This document shows positions 18,247 to 27,080 of a stretch of 64,000 nt of DNA, piece by piece. The DNA comes from Bacillota bacterium. GTDB taxonomy: Bacteria > Bacillota > Clostridia > Lachnospirales > Lachnospiraceae. Positions within the stretch are counted from its first letter, which is position 1, and each line of letters begins with the position of its first letter. The notes under the pieces were generated by a model. That model was not told the DNA's origin. It made no database searches and saw only the letters and a program-made list of their open reading frames with translations. The DNA is taken from positions 1 through 64,000 of the forward strand of contig JAEZKA010000041.1 in the NCBI GenBank assembly GCA_023436225.1, written 5' to 3'. Made by a program: the position numbers and the translations under genes.

Positions 18247-19359
18247 TTGAACCGTGAAGTAACATTACGGCAAATAACATTCATGTATCTGTTTATCTCC
18301 ATCTCAACGGTGCTGAGGCAGGTTCCTCAGGCACTTGCCCTGGAAGCTGGCAGAAGCGGATACCTAAGTCCGATTATATCAATTGTAGCAACCGTACCTT
18401 TAACAGCCATAATCATTTATTTGATAAAATCGTTTCCCGGCCTGAATTTCTTTGAAATAATGGTACAACTCATGGGGACTTTCTTATCTAAGATTATCAT
18501 ACTGGCGTATTTAATATGGTTGTTCTTATTCACAACTGCAAAGGTAACTAGTTATAGCCTAACCTTGGAATTCACCCTTATGCCGAGAACCAGATCGGAC
18601 TTCTTTATGACCGTAATGATTATTTTGGTTTTTTATGCATTGTTACGAGGGATTAAGACAATATTCCGCTTTTCAGAGCTGACGTTGAGTACGATATTGA
18701 TTCTGTTTGCAATTCTATTCATATGCGCTATCTCGAGACTCAGAACGGATTATTTGGTACCGGTATCAACGGTAAATCTCCTTCAGACAGCATTGGCAGC
18801 CAAGCATGTAGTAGCCGTAGGTGGTAATATTATAATCGCGCTGTTTTTTGCAGATAAATTAGGAATATCCATAACGAAATCACAGTTTCATAAGCTGTGG
18901 TTCGGTGTAATTGCATTTTCCTGTCTTGCCTTTATCCTAACTTTCTTTACCTTTGGAATATCAGGTACAAGCCTGACAGCAAATTTACCTTTTCCGTTCT
19001 ATATCACGGTTAAGAGTATTTCCTTCTTTAATATATTTGAGCGCTTTGAGGTGCTGGTAACCTTAATTTGCATACTTTCTGATTATATTGCCATCGCTAT
19101 CTTTGTGGTGCTGTTGCTTCGCTGTTTTGAATGGCTGTTCGGACTGACAGAGTGTGAGGTATTATACCTGCCTATAGCAATTATCATCTTTTATCTAACC
19201 TACTTTTTAAGCAGTACCCAGTTCGAATTTAATTTCCTATATCGGGTAGTGCTCGTGAATTTGAACCTGATTTTTGAATATGTTATCCCTCTGCTTCTGG
19301 CATTTCTTTGTCTCGTAATGAGGAAAAGAATAAAAAGCAATGTCAAGAAACAATACTAA
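18247..19359 (+). CDS. gerKB: Spore germination receptor subunit B (GerAB transporter-like)
   Basis: About 370 residues with ten predicted membrane helices, in the GerAB/ArcD/ProY branch of the APC superfamily, the subunit thought to bind the germinant. Start taken as TTG at 18247 because GAGGTG ends 6 bases earlier; a GTG at 18238 would add 3 residues. The N-terminal EVTLRQITFMYLFISISTVL is typical of the family. It is the last gene of the gerKA-gerKC-small-gerKB operon. Confidence 0.92.
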   Translation: MNREVTLRQITFMYLFISISTVLRQVPQALALEAGRSGYLSPIISIVATVPLTAIIIYLIKSFPGLNFFEIMVQLMGTFLSKIIILAYLIWLFLFTTAKVTSYSLTLEFTLMPRTRSDFFMTVMIILVFYALLRGIKTIFRFSELTLSTILILFAILFICAISRLRTDYLVPVSTVNLLQTALAAKHVVAVGGNIIIALFFADKLGISITKSQFHKLWFGVIAFSCLAFILTFFTFGISGTSLTANLPFPFYITVKSISFFNIFERFEVLVTLICILSDYIAIAIFVVLLLRCFEWLFGLTECEVLYLPIAIIIFYLTYFLSSTQFEFNFLYRVVLVNLNLIFEYVIPLLLAFLCLVMRKRIKSNVKKQY

Positions 19360-19389
19360 TTCGAAATATTTTTTATATAACATTCTAGG

Positions 19390-19783
19390 GACGGTTGTTG
19401 ACAGAAAGAACAGTAATGGGGTGCCCTTTTAAAAAGTTGTTCCAGTTTACTAGCACTCCTAAGGTATCTTCATTCACTTGGTGCAATCAGACCGCGCAAA
19501 AACTCCTCAAGGAATAAAACGAAAAACTACACAGTAGCTTTCCGTTTTATTCCTTTCGTCAGACATTTGCGCTCGTGCGAATTATCGCACGTCTGATTTG
19601 CGCGAAAGCAAAGTGAGCATTTGTATGCTTGCTTACATTAATGCGAACGCGCACGCGAACTGTAGAAACGTACATGTACGTTTCTACAGTTTGACCGTTC
19701 ACTCTGATACCTAAGGATTGCACGTAAACTGCAAATACTTTCAAAAGGGCACCCCATCCCCGTTTTTCTATCAGCAACCTGTC
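19390..19783. mobile_element. MITE-like palindromic element with 78-bp imperfect terminal inverted repeats
   Basis: The left end (19390-19467) matches the reverse complement of the right end (19706-19783) over 78 bases with substitutions and small gaps; the block ATGGGGTGCCCTTTT is identical in both arms, as are CAGTTTAC and AGGTATC. The interior holds further hairpins: AGGAATAAAACG 19510-19521 with 19543-19554; CGTGCGA-ATTA-TCGCACG 19574-19591; and a 34-bp perfect palindrome at 19658-19691. No credible protein is encoded and no clear target-site duplication is visible. It fills the convergent gap between gerKB and the LytM gene. A non-autonomous transposon or structured RNA element are the two readings. 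Confidence 0.7.
19658..19691. repeat. 34-bp perfect palindrome
   Basis: A loopless 17+17 palindrome (half site AACTGTAGAAACGTACA) inside the 394-bp element. It would extrude as a cruciform or fold into a very stable RNA hairpin. Confidence 0.95.
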
Positions 19784-19879
19784 TTTGTTCTGCTCTATTA
19801 TGATACTAAGGGTGACAGATGCCCCTTTATTAACTCTTTCTATTATTGCGTTTTGCCATGGCTGGCTAATGACAATGGA

Positions 19880-19925
19880 AAAGAATCGGAAAATTCTCTG
19901 CATAGCAGACACTTTTCGATTCTTT
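19880..19925 (-). terminator. Terminator of the LytM peptidase gene
   Basis: A 13-bp stem with one bulge (19880-19893 / 19913-19925) containing an inner TCTGC/GCAGA hairpin. Read on the reverse strand it follows the stop of the peptidase gene and ends in TTTTCC. It may also stop transcripts from gerKB. Confidence 0.65.
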
Positions 19926-19933
19926 CCTTGTAA

Positions 19934-21040
19934 CTATTCATATATATCTATATTAAATTCATTGTCTTCATATTTATAGATACTGTGATTGATGTAGTGC
20001 TGTGCGATGGGATCGACAAATTTATAAACGCGGTGATATTCCTTGGTTTCCTGATTTTTAATCGTCTCGCAGCGATTATGATATAGGAATTGAATGATAT
20101 CATAACAATCAATCCATATCTCGCTATTGCATTCCTTTTGGGCTTCATCAAAGATCAGCTGCATGCCAAAATGCAGATGAGGAGTACGAATGTTATTCGC
20201 ATTTTCATTACTGCTGTACCCGGTTCTGCCAAGATATCCGATTACATCACCGGCTTGAACGATGCTTCCTTCCTTAAGCTCTTTATTATAGGGGAAGTTC
20301 TGGCGAAGATGCGCATAGTAGTAATACCGTTTCTTATCAAAGCTTCGGATACCGATACGCCAGCCACCGTATTGGTTCCATCCGAGTGCTTCCACATATC
20401 CGGATTCTACAGCAATAACCGGTGTGCCTACCTGACCCATCATATCATGCCCAAGATGCTTTCTTCGAAAGCCATAGCTGCGGGATACGCCAAAATCATC
20501 AAAATGGCTGAAGGGATAATTTTTCGCAATCGGCAGAAAAGCTTTGAGTCCATACCGCTCCTCCCATGACTTTCCTCCGGGAGCTGTATCATCTGCCACT
20601 TCAACCTTATAGGTTCCGACCATTCCGCCAAGTACAGCTTCATAGGCTTCATAATAATATTTATAATATTTCATATCATCGGTCAACGACTCAATGGTTT
20701 CTTCCTTGCTATTCAGCTTCTCTACGATTTCTGCCATTTGTTTTTCTTTATATCTTGTAAAATCGCCTCCATACTTTTGCCCCAGAATAGCAAGTAGCTC
20801 GATCCAGTTTATCTTGATGTCTTTTCCCTGAGACTTAACATCATATTCGTACGCATCCTCCAAGGCTCTACTGCATACATCAAAATTGACCCATTTTATA
20901 TAATCCTTTCCGCTTGCATCCGTTGATACATAAATTGCTGTTTCGCGTTCGGAATAATTGAATAGATTTAACGATAATAGCAACAGAAAAATGATAATTT
21001 CTGAAAGAATAATATGTTTTGTCTTAATCTGACGGATCAT
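19934..21040 (-). CDS. M23 (LytM) family metallopeptidase, membrane-anchored
   Basis: A 368-residue protein with a single N-terminal membrane segment (about 10-28) and a C-terminal M23 domain. The zinc ligands are visible as HLGHD (H-x3-D), and HLHFG near 290, with AHLRQNFPY between. M23 enzymes cut peptidoglycan cross-links or regulate other amidases. The middle region (about 45-165) is a helical domain without a recognised family. GAGGAAG precedes the ATG. Because it lies beside a germination operon and resembles clostridial spore-cortex LytM proteins, a sporulation role is possible but not shown. Confidence 0.88.
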   Translation of the reverse strand: MIRQIKTKHIILSEIIIFLLLLSLNLFNYSERETAIYVSTDASGKDYIKWVNFDVCSRALEDAYEYDVKSQGKDIKINWIELLAILGQKYGGDFTRYKEKQMAEIVEKLNSKEETIESLTDDMKYYKYYYEAYEAVLGGMVGTYKVEVADDTAPGGKSWEERYGLKAFLPIAKNYPFSHFDDFGVSRSYGFRRKHLGHDMMGQVGTPVIAVESGYVEALGWNQYGGWRIGIRSFDKKRYYYYAHLRQNFPYNKELKEGSIVQAGDVIGYLGRTGYSSNENANNIRTPHLHFGMQLIFDEAQKECNSEIWIDCYDIIQFLYHNRCETIKNQETKEYHRVYKFVDPIAQHYINHSIYKYEDNEFNIDIYE

Positions 21041-21103
21041 GATTGTTTACTTCCTCATATTTCGCACTTGTAACATTTTATGTTGTCCGTCAGGCATCTA
21101 TTC

Positions 21104-21814
21104 CTATTCAAAAATGTCTCTGGTCATTTTTCGATGGAACTTCAGATAAAAGTTGACTGTATTATTACTGTAATCAAAGGTTGCGAGAATAACCTCTTGG
21201 ATATCCTTGATTCCATTTTGCTGAAGCTGATTTCGCAGCCACGACTCATTTTTACCCGTACTTTTTAGATTATCATAGAATATCTTCCCATCGATGATGA
21301 CATTAGCCATTGGCATATTCTGCGCCGGTGTAATATTTAAGTCAAAAGGAGTTACCGGTCGATGGATTGCTTTCGGTAGGATACTGACTGTACCATTGGA
21401 TTCCAGATATACGGTCTGTACTTCGTCTAAGTTGAAATAACCCTCTAGACGACAGGCAGAAAGTAGCTCATCGATATCCAGCTTAGCCTTCAGTAGATTC
21501 TTTTCAAAGATCTGACCATTCTGATACAATAGGAGAGCATGTCCTTCGATAAATCGGCGAAGCTTTATAGATTTACAGGTTGAATAGGAAATCAGCATAG
21601 AAAAAACTGCAAAAACAGCCATTGCCATAAAGGGCTTCCAGAAGCTGTCCGTTGATTTTACTGCCATCTCTCCGGCGATGGAGCCAATCGTAATACTGCT
21701 GACATAGTCAAACATACTAAGCTGTGACATTTCTCTGTTTCCCATGATTTTTGTAAAGAAGAACAAGGCAACCATTGTACCTATAGCGGACATCGCGATC
21801 TCTATATATTCCAT
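21104..21814 (-). CDS. DUF421 (YetF/YcaP-type) membrane protein
   Basis: A 236-residue protein from the ATG at 21814, chosen because GGAGG lies 9 bases upstream; an earlier ATG at 21844 would overlap that site. Three N-terminal membrane helices (ending about 85) are followed by the conserved FMGNREMSQLSMFDYVSSITIGSIAGEMAV-type region and a cytosolic C-terminal domain containing LLYQNGQIFEKNL and DELLSACRLEGYFNLDEVQTVYLESNGTVSIL, all DUF421 hallmarks. In spore-formers YetF-like proteins are often present in several copies; molecular function is unknown. It is 63 bases upstream (in the reverse direction) of the LytM gene and possibly cotranscribed. Confidence 0.85.
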   Translation of the reverse strand: MEYIEIAMSAIGTMVALFFFTKIMGNREMSQLSMFDYVSSITIGSIAGEMAVKSTDSFWKPFMAMAVFAVFSMLISYSTCKSIKLRRFIEGHALLLYQNGQIFEKNLLKAKLDIDELLSACRLEGYFNLDEVQTVYLESNGTVSILPKAIHRPVTPFDLNITPAQNMPMANVIIDGKIFYDNLKSTGKNESWLRNQLQQNGIKDIQEVILATFDYSNNTVNFYLKFHRKMTRDIFE

Positions 21815-21934
21815 ATAATAATTCCTCCATGATAATGAACCCATAATTTAAGCATAAATTAGTAATGTTAGGATTGGTTGAAATAAGAGAAAATATAATT
21901 ATAAAATGTTTATAATAAATTTAGATTTTGCGAC

Positions 21935-21963
21935 TTGTATATGTTGATCAGTAAGGATAAAAT
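21935..21963 (+). promoter_or_regulatory. Promoter candidate of the ABC exporter operon
   Basis: TTGTAT (21935-21940), 17-base spacer, TAAAAT (21958-21963). Moderate match; 77 bases before the ATPase start. Confidence 0.45.
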
Positions 21964-22039
21964 AGGTGATTAAATAGTATTAGAATGAGAAGCAGATTAC
22001 AAATTGGTCAGTTGACTAAAGCTTGTGGAGGTCATCGGT

Positions 22040-22744
22040 ATGAGGGATTTTATTAAACTTGAAGGGGTAAGAAAAACGTATCAGATGGGGGAAGTATCCA
22101 TACATGCGTTAGATGGTATAGATTTTACAATAGCAGAAGGAGAATTTGTTATTATAGTTGGGCCCAGTGGAGCAGGTAAGACGACGGTGCTTAATATTTT
22201 AGGTGGTATGGATACTTCATCGGAGGGCACTGTTTTTGTAGCAGATAATGATATTGCGAACTATTCCGAAAAGCAATTAACAAAATATAGAAGAGATGAG
22301 ATCGGTTTTGTATTCCAGTTCTATAATCTGGTTCAAAACCTGACTGCAAAGGAGAATGTTGAACTTGCCTCCCAGATCTGTAAGGAACCACTGGATGCGG
22401 AGCAAGTCTTATGTGAGGTGGGGCTTGAAGAACGGATTAATAATTTTCCGGCTCAGCTCTCCGGAGGTGAGCAGCAGCGTGTTGCCATCGCTAGAGCTCT
22501 GGCAAAGAATCCCAAGCTTTTATTATGTGATGAGCCGACAGGTGCCTTGGATTATATGACTGGAAAGTCCATTCTAAAGCTGCTTCAGGATACCTGTAGA
22601 GAGCGCAATATGACCGTTATTGTCATTACTCATAATTTGGCATTAACACCGATGGCTGATCGGGTGATTAAAATTAAAAATGGAAAAGTTACGCAGATTA
22701 TCCAGAATGATAATCCGATATCGGTTGATAGCATCGAGTGGTAA
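22040..22744 (+). CDS. ABC transporter ATP-binding protein (MacB/LolD type)
   Basis: A 234-residue nucleotide-binding domain. ATG at 22040 is set by GGAGG at 22026; a GTG at 22025 overlaps that site. Walker A GPSGAGKTT (about 37-45), Q-loop, signature LSGGEQQRVAIARAL, Walker B LLLCDEPTGALD and the switch histidine in VITHN are all intact. It pairs with the large FtsX-type permease encoded 176 bases downstream. Such MacB-like pairs move peptides, antibiotics or lipoproteins, or transmit force across the membrane, rather than importing nutrients. Confidence 0.95.
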   Translation: MRDFIKLEGVRKTYQMGEVSIHALDGIDFTIAEGEFVIIVGPSGAGKTTVLNILGGMDTSSEGTVFVADNDIANYSEKQLTKYRRDEIGFVFQFYNLVQNLTAKENVELASQICKEPLDAEQVLCEVGLEERINNFPAQLSGGEQQRVAIARALAKNPKLLLCDEPTGALDYMTGKSILKLLQDTCRERNMTVIVITHNLALTPMADRVIKIKNGKVTQIIQNDNPISVDSIEW

Positions 22745-22747
22745 TAT

Positions 22748-22823
22748 GAATTATGCTGCGCATAATTCACTTCAAAGGGTAGGTATTTTTGGTTATGCTG
22801 CGCATAATTCACTTCAAAGGGTA
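22748..22823. repeat. Two copies of a 31-bp repeat containing a 9+9 palindrome
   Basis: A 31-base unit occurs identically at 22751-22781 and 22793-22823 (period 42). The first copy sits in a perfect GAATTATGC-TGC-GCATAATTC inverted repeat (22748-22768); the second keeps the inner TTATGC-TGC-GCATAA. A third degenerate copy (GAATTAGCTGTGCATTATGC) lies near 22843. All are between the ATPase and permease genes. They could be operators, RNA hairpins that tune the ATPase:permease ratio, or a recent duplication. Confidence 0.85.
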
Positions 22824-22920
22824 TGTATGTTTAAGTAAATATGAATTAGCTGTGCATTATGCAATGGATTGGAAATAAATCGATGGTTTCAGATAGGAAC
22901 TGTGTGGAGGAGTGATTTAG

Positions 22921-25900
22921 ATGAGAAAAAGGGCATTGCGAAAGGATTTTTATATGGAGATCAGAACAAGTCTGAATCGCTTTCTCTCCATATTTTTAAT
23001 TGTTGCATTAGGAGTAGCTTTCTTTGCAGGTCTTAGAGCCACGAATCCGGATATGAGATTAACTGCTGATAACTATTATGATCTTAGCAATCTGATGGAT
23101 ATCCGTGTTCTTAGTACGCTGGGCCTGACGGAGGATGATGTTAAGGCAATTGCTGAGGTTGAGGGTGTTAAAGAGGTTGAGCCCTCCTACTCTACACATG
23201 TAGTATGCGATGTGGATGGAAATGAACTTGTATTAGAGGTGTTATCCGCAACCGAAAAGCTTAATAAAATAATCATTTCCGAGGGGCGGATGCCCCTCAC
23301 GGAGTCTGAGATACTGGTGGATAATTTTTTTGTTACTACTACCGGTTATAAGCTTGGAGATAAGATAAGTGTTACCTCCGGTACCAAGGAGGATATCTCG
23401 GATACTCTGAAGGTAAGTGAGTTTACTATTGTAGGTATCGGTTCTACCTCTTATTATCTATCCTTTCAACGTGGTAGCTCTAGTATTGGCAGTGGTGATG
23501 TTAACAGCTTTGTAGTAATTCGTCCTGAGGTATTTAAACAGGAAGCCTATACAACAGTATATGTAACAGTAGAAAATGCTTTGGAGATGACCGCCTATAC
23601 CGATGAATATGATAATCATGTAGAGCAGGTAGTAGATAATATAGAGAAGATAGCGGGAACAAGATGTCAGCTTCGTTATGACGACTTATATAATCCTGCC
23701 CATGAAGATATCTTGGCTGCAAAAAAAGAGCTTTCGGATTCGGTTAAGAAGCTGGAGGATTCCAAGAAGGAACTTTTGAATTCGAAAGAAAAAATACTGG
23801 ATAATGAAGCCAAGCTGGATACTTCAAAAAAGGAAATAGAGGAAGCAAAAAAGAAGCTTGAGGCTTCCAAGAAAGAAATCAATACATCTAAAATTAAGCT
23901 GGAGTCCTCGAAGGAGGAGCTTAAGGAGCAGAAGGCGAAGCTTGTAGCGGCCAAGTCTTCGGCAGAAGAAGAATATCAGACTCAGCTAATGCAGCTCCCT
24001 TATGCCGGATTATCCGAAGCAGAGCTAGAAGCAGCAAAAGCAAAGCTGGAGGCTGCCTATCAAGGGGGACAGGAGGAATTTAGGAAGGCAGATTCCCGTA
24101 TTAGCGATGGTGAGGCGGAGATTATCACAGCTGAGGCCAAGATAAAAGACGGTGAGAAGGAAATTGCCAAAGCTGAGGCAAAGATTGCGAATGGTGAAGC
24201 TCAAATTAGAAATGGTGAAAAAGAAATTGCTGAGGCCAAGAAAAAAATTGCAGACGGTGAAGAAGAACTTACCGAAGGGGAGCTAAAAATCAAAGATGCC
24301 AAGGAAGAAATAGCCGATGGTGAAGCGGAATTAGCTAAGCTTGAGGTTCCAAAATGGTATGTACTTGATCGCAGCAGCATAGAAGCATATGTAGAATTTG
24401 AACAGAATGCGGACCGAATCGGAGCAATCGGAGAAGTTTTTCCGGCGATATTCTTCCTGGTGGCTGCTTTAATCAGCCTGACTACGATGACAAGAATGGT
24501 CGAGGAGGAACGAATCTTGATCGGTACGTTGAAAGCACTGGGTTATTCAAAGCTTTCTATTGCAATGAAGTATATTCTATATGCTCTATTAGCAACTCTG
24601 GGTGGAAGCTTAATTGGAGCGATGATTGGACTTAAGGTTCTTCCAACTGTCATTATCACTGCTTATAAAATCATGTATAGCAATATTCCTAAGGTGATAA
24701 CACCCTTTAATACCTATTACGCAGGAATGGCAACTATTCTTGCTGTGTTGTGCGTGGAGCTTGCAACCTTCTTCTCCTGTTATAAGGAGCTGCATGCAAA
24801 GCCTGCCAATCTGATGAGACCTCAGGCACCAAAGGCGGGGAAAAGAGTATTCGTGGAGCGTCTTCCTATATTGTGGAAAAGATTGAATTTTACCTGGAAA
24901 GCTACCATTCGTAACCTGATGAGATATAAGAAGCGTTTCTTTATGACAGTCTTCGGTATAGGTGGTTGTATGGCTCTTTTGCTGGTGGGGTTTGGCTTAA
25001 AGGATTCCATCTTTGTAATCTATACAAGACAGTTTGATGAGATTATGATCTATGATGCTTCCGTATCAGTTAATGGAGAAGCAGAAGAGGATGAGGTCAA
25101 TGATTTAGAAGCAGCCATTGAGAATAATGAGAGAATAGCGAATTCTCTAGGAGTTGATACAGGGTCAGTAGAAATCAGCTTTGAGGGTGTGAGTAAAACG
25201 CTCACAATGTATATTCCGGAGGATGTAACGGCTTTCGAGCAATACATTGTGCTCCGAGAAAGAGTAGGGCATAAAAAGCTTGTCCTAGAGGATAATGGAA
25301 TTCTTCTTACTGAACAGATCGCGAAAAAGCTGGGTGTTAAGGCCGGTGACACGATTTCTCTTACAAAAGATGAGGAAGATGTGCAGGTAGTAGTGACCGG
25401 TATTACTGAGAATTATTTGACTCATTATGTATATATGACACCGAATTTATATAAGCAGCTCTTTGGTGAAGAGCCTGAATATAATGAATACTTCATGCTA
25501 ATGCCGGGAGTAGATCAGAAGGGGGAGCTGGCAGTTGGTAATACTTTACTGGAACATCCGGCAGCCTCGGGGGTGTTTTACACCAGCTATTATCAGGATC
25601 TCTTATCCAATGTCCTGGTAAGCTTGAACATCGTTGTCTGGGTATTAATTATCTCTGCTGGAGCATTAGCCTTTGTCGTGTTATATAACCTTAATAATAT
25701 TAATATCAATGAACGTAGAAGAGAATTGGCAACACTGAAGGTTTTGGGCTTCTATAATAAAGAGACAGCTGCTTACGTTTACCGTGAAAATATTGTATTA
25801 ACTATAATCGGTGCAATGTTTGGAACGATTTTTGGAATCTTCCTACATCGATATGTAATCACCACCGTAGAGATTGATCTGGTCATGTTCGGACGAAATA

Positions 25901-26025
25901 TCGATCCGAGCAGCTTTGTCTACAGTATCCTGTTAACGCTTTTATTCTCGGCACTTGTAAACTTTGTAATGTACTTTAAGTTGAAGAAGATTGATATGGT
26001 AGAGTCATTGAAGAGCATTGAATAA
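22921..26025 (+). CDS. FtsX-like ABC transporter permease with long periplasmic-side coiled coil
   Basis: A 1034-residue permease with a GGAGGAG site. TM1 is at about 20-40. It is followed by an extracellular MacB-like domain, then a heptad/11-mer rich region (about 265-475) dominated by K, E, A repeats such as DGEKEIAKAEAKIANGE and ADGEEELTEGELKIKD, a strong coiled-coil predictor. Three membrane segments follow (about 500-620), then a second extracellular domain and three final segments with two FtsX cores (SLTTMTRMVEEER and NNININERRRELATLKVLG). The architecture is common in clostridial exporters. Partner of the upstream ATPase; substrate unknown. Confidence 0.9.
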   Translation: MRKRALRKDFYMEIRTSLNRFLSIFLIVALGVAFFAGLRATNPDMRLTADNYYDLSNLMDIRVLSTLGLTEDDVKAIAEVEGVKEVEPSYSTHVVCDVDGNELVLEVLSATEKLNKIIISEGRMPLTESEILVDNFFVTTTGYKLGDKISVTSGTKEDISDTLKVSEFTIVGIGSTSYYLSFQRGSSSIGSGDVNSFVVIRPEVFKQEAYTTVYVTVENALEMTAYTDEYDNHVEQVVDNIEKIAGTRCQLRYDDLYNPAHEDILAAKKELSDSVKKLEDSKKELLNSKEKILDNEAKLDTSKKEIEEAKKKLEASKKEINTSKIKLESSKEELKEQKAKLVAAKSSAEEEYQTQLMQLPYAGLSEAELEAAKAKLEAAYQGGQEEFRKADSRISDGEAEIITAEAKIKDGEKEIAKAEAKIANGEAQIRNGEKEIAEAKKKIADGEEELTEGELKIKDAKEEIADGEAELAKLEVPKWYVLDRSSIEAYVEFEQNADRIGAIGEVFPAIFFLVAALISLTTMTRMVEEERILIGTLKALGYSKLSIAMKYILYALLATLGGSLIGAMIGLKVLPTVIITAYKIMYSNIPKVITPFNTYYAGMATILAVLCVELATFFSCYKELHAKPANLMRPQAPKAGKRVFVERLPILWKRLNFTWKATIRNLMRYKKRFFMTVFGIGGCMALLLVGFGLKDSIFVIYTRQFDEIMIYDASVSVNGEAEEDEVNDLEAAIENNERIANSLGVDTGSVEISFEGVSKTLTMYIPEDVTAFEQYIVLRERVGHKKLVLEDNGILLTEQIAKKLGVKAGDTISLTKDEEDVQVVVTGITENYLTHYVYMTPNLYKQLFGEEPEYNEYFMLMPGVDQKGELAVGNTLLEHPAASGVFYTSYYQDLLSNVLVSLNIVVWVLIISAGALAFVVLYNLNNININERRRELATLKVLGFYNKETAAYVYRENIVLTIIGAMFGTIFGIFLHRYVITTVEIDLVMFGRNIDPSSFVYSILLTLLFSALVNFVMYFKLKKIDMVESLKSIE

Positions 26026-26064
26026 ATGGTCAATTTAAACAGTTTCCAGAATAAACTAAAATAG

Positions 26065-26115
26065 AGACAGGTGGCTGACAGGCATCCTATCACTAGGCTA
26101 TCTGTCAGCGGCTGT
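26065..26115. terminator. Hairpin between convergent genes
   Basis: GACAG (26065-26069)/CTGTC (26111-26115) outside and GCTGACAG (26073-26080)/CTGTCAGC (26101-26108) inside. No T-run on either side. Lies between the permease and the convergent GNAT gene. Confidence 0.5.
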
Positions 26116-26149
26116 CCCTAGAATGATACATCGAATAAATCAGTCTTGA

Positions 26150-26425
26150 TTACTTCAATAATACATCCTCGCATTCCGGATGCTCTGAAAACCATTTCAC
26201 TGCATAACTGCAGGTGGGCTTAACCTTCAGGTCATTGGAGCGGAAATAAGCTACGGCAGCCTCCATCAGCTTCCCTGCAACGCCCTGACCACGAAGAGAA
26301 GAATCTACAAAGGTATGATCGAGATTAACAACTCCTTCTTGTACCTTTGGAAAGGTTACAACAGCAATCATATGATTGTTGTCATCGTTTAGATATATTT
26401 TATTTGCCTCCTGTATAAAATCCAT
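26150..26425 (-). CDS. Small GNAT-like N-acetyltransferase (Acetyltransf_CG type)
   Basis: A 91-residue protein; the ATG at 26425 is set by AAAGGATG. It contains NLDHTFVDSSLRGQGVAGKLMEAAVAYF, the acetyl-CoA-binding R/Q-x-x-G-x-G/A loop of the GNAT fold, and KPTCSYAVKWFSEHPE, the conserved C-terminal block of the short YjdJ-like group. Members acetylate small molecules or protein termini; the substrate is unknown. It is encoded downstream of a ferredoxin gene on the same strand but 130 bases away. Confidence 0.85.
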   Translation of the reverse strand: MDFIQEANKIYLNDDNNHMIAVVTFPKVQEGVVNLDHTFVDSSLRGQGVAGKLMEAAVAYFRSNDLKVKPTCSYAVKWFSEHPECEDVLLK

Positions 26426-26555
26426 TGTATCATCCTTTCTTAACATAATCGGATATCCTGACTACAAGATATGCTTCGTATGATAAAGAATATCAAATAA
26501 TCGTCTCTTTGAAAAGTATTTTTCCAAGGGAATACCAATTATGTGTAAGTTTCTT

Positions 26556-26747
26556 CTATTCGTTAAGATCAATAACGCTTACGGGACAGCCGTCACGAGC
26601 TTCTTCTGCTTTCTCGAGACAATTCTCAGGGATATCCCCCTCAATTGCCTGGGAAACATCATTTTCATTATAACTGAATACCTCCGGACATACGTCAATA
26701 CATAAACCGCAGCTGATGCAGCCATCTTGGTCAACTGATGCTTTCAT
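26556..26747 (-). CDS. Small ferredoxin with one 4Fe-4S cluster
   Basis: A 63-residue acidic ferredoxin with an AAAGGAG ribosome site. CISCGLCIDVCP (C10, C13, C16, C20) plus a distal cysteine in GCPVSVI provides the ligands of a single 4Fe-4S cluster, as in Thermotoga/Desulfovibrio-type ferredoxins; the remaining cysteine (near 43) may form a disulfide or be spare. Likely electron carrier for PFOR-type enzymes. Monocistronic. Confidence 0.93.
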   Translation of the reverse strand: MKASVDQDGCISCGLCIDVCPEVFSYNENDVSQAIEGDIPENCLEKAEEARDGCPVSVIDLNE

Positions 26748-26946
26748 GTTGTGCTCCTTTCAAAAACATAATATTTTTACTTGTGCCTGCGTCACTAAAA
26801 TGTGAGATTGCACTTGATACAGACTACACGAAGGGTAGCCATCCTATAATAATATGAACTGGAACTGGATAAATTATACCAAAGGTTTCCTTAAAATAAT
26901 TTGATTCTTATCACATTATTGTTCGATATTGAATAAAGAGTAAAAG

Positions 26947-26975
26947 TTGACATATTGAAAGGAAGTAGCTACAAT
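26947..26975 (+). promoter_or_regulatory. Sigma-A promoter of the flavin reductase gene
   Basis: TTGACA (26947-26952), 17-base spacer, TACAAT (26970-26975). About 105 bases before the start codon. The rest of 26748-27080 holds no recognised gene. Confidence 0.7.
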
Positions 26976-27080
26976 TGTTGAATGTAAGACTTTGCATACA
27001 GGCAAAAACTAACTCAAGGAGCATGCGTAAGGTTTAGAGAGGGTAATTGTGATTTTAATAGGAAGACAAGGAGTGATTTA

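Noticed and set aside
19559..19912. 117-codon reverse frame across the palindromic element
   Set aside because: It runs through the inverted repeats and hairpins, has no ribosome site and no recognisable transposase motif.
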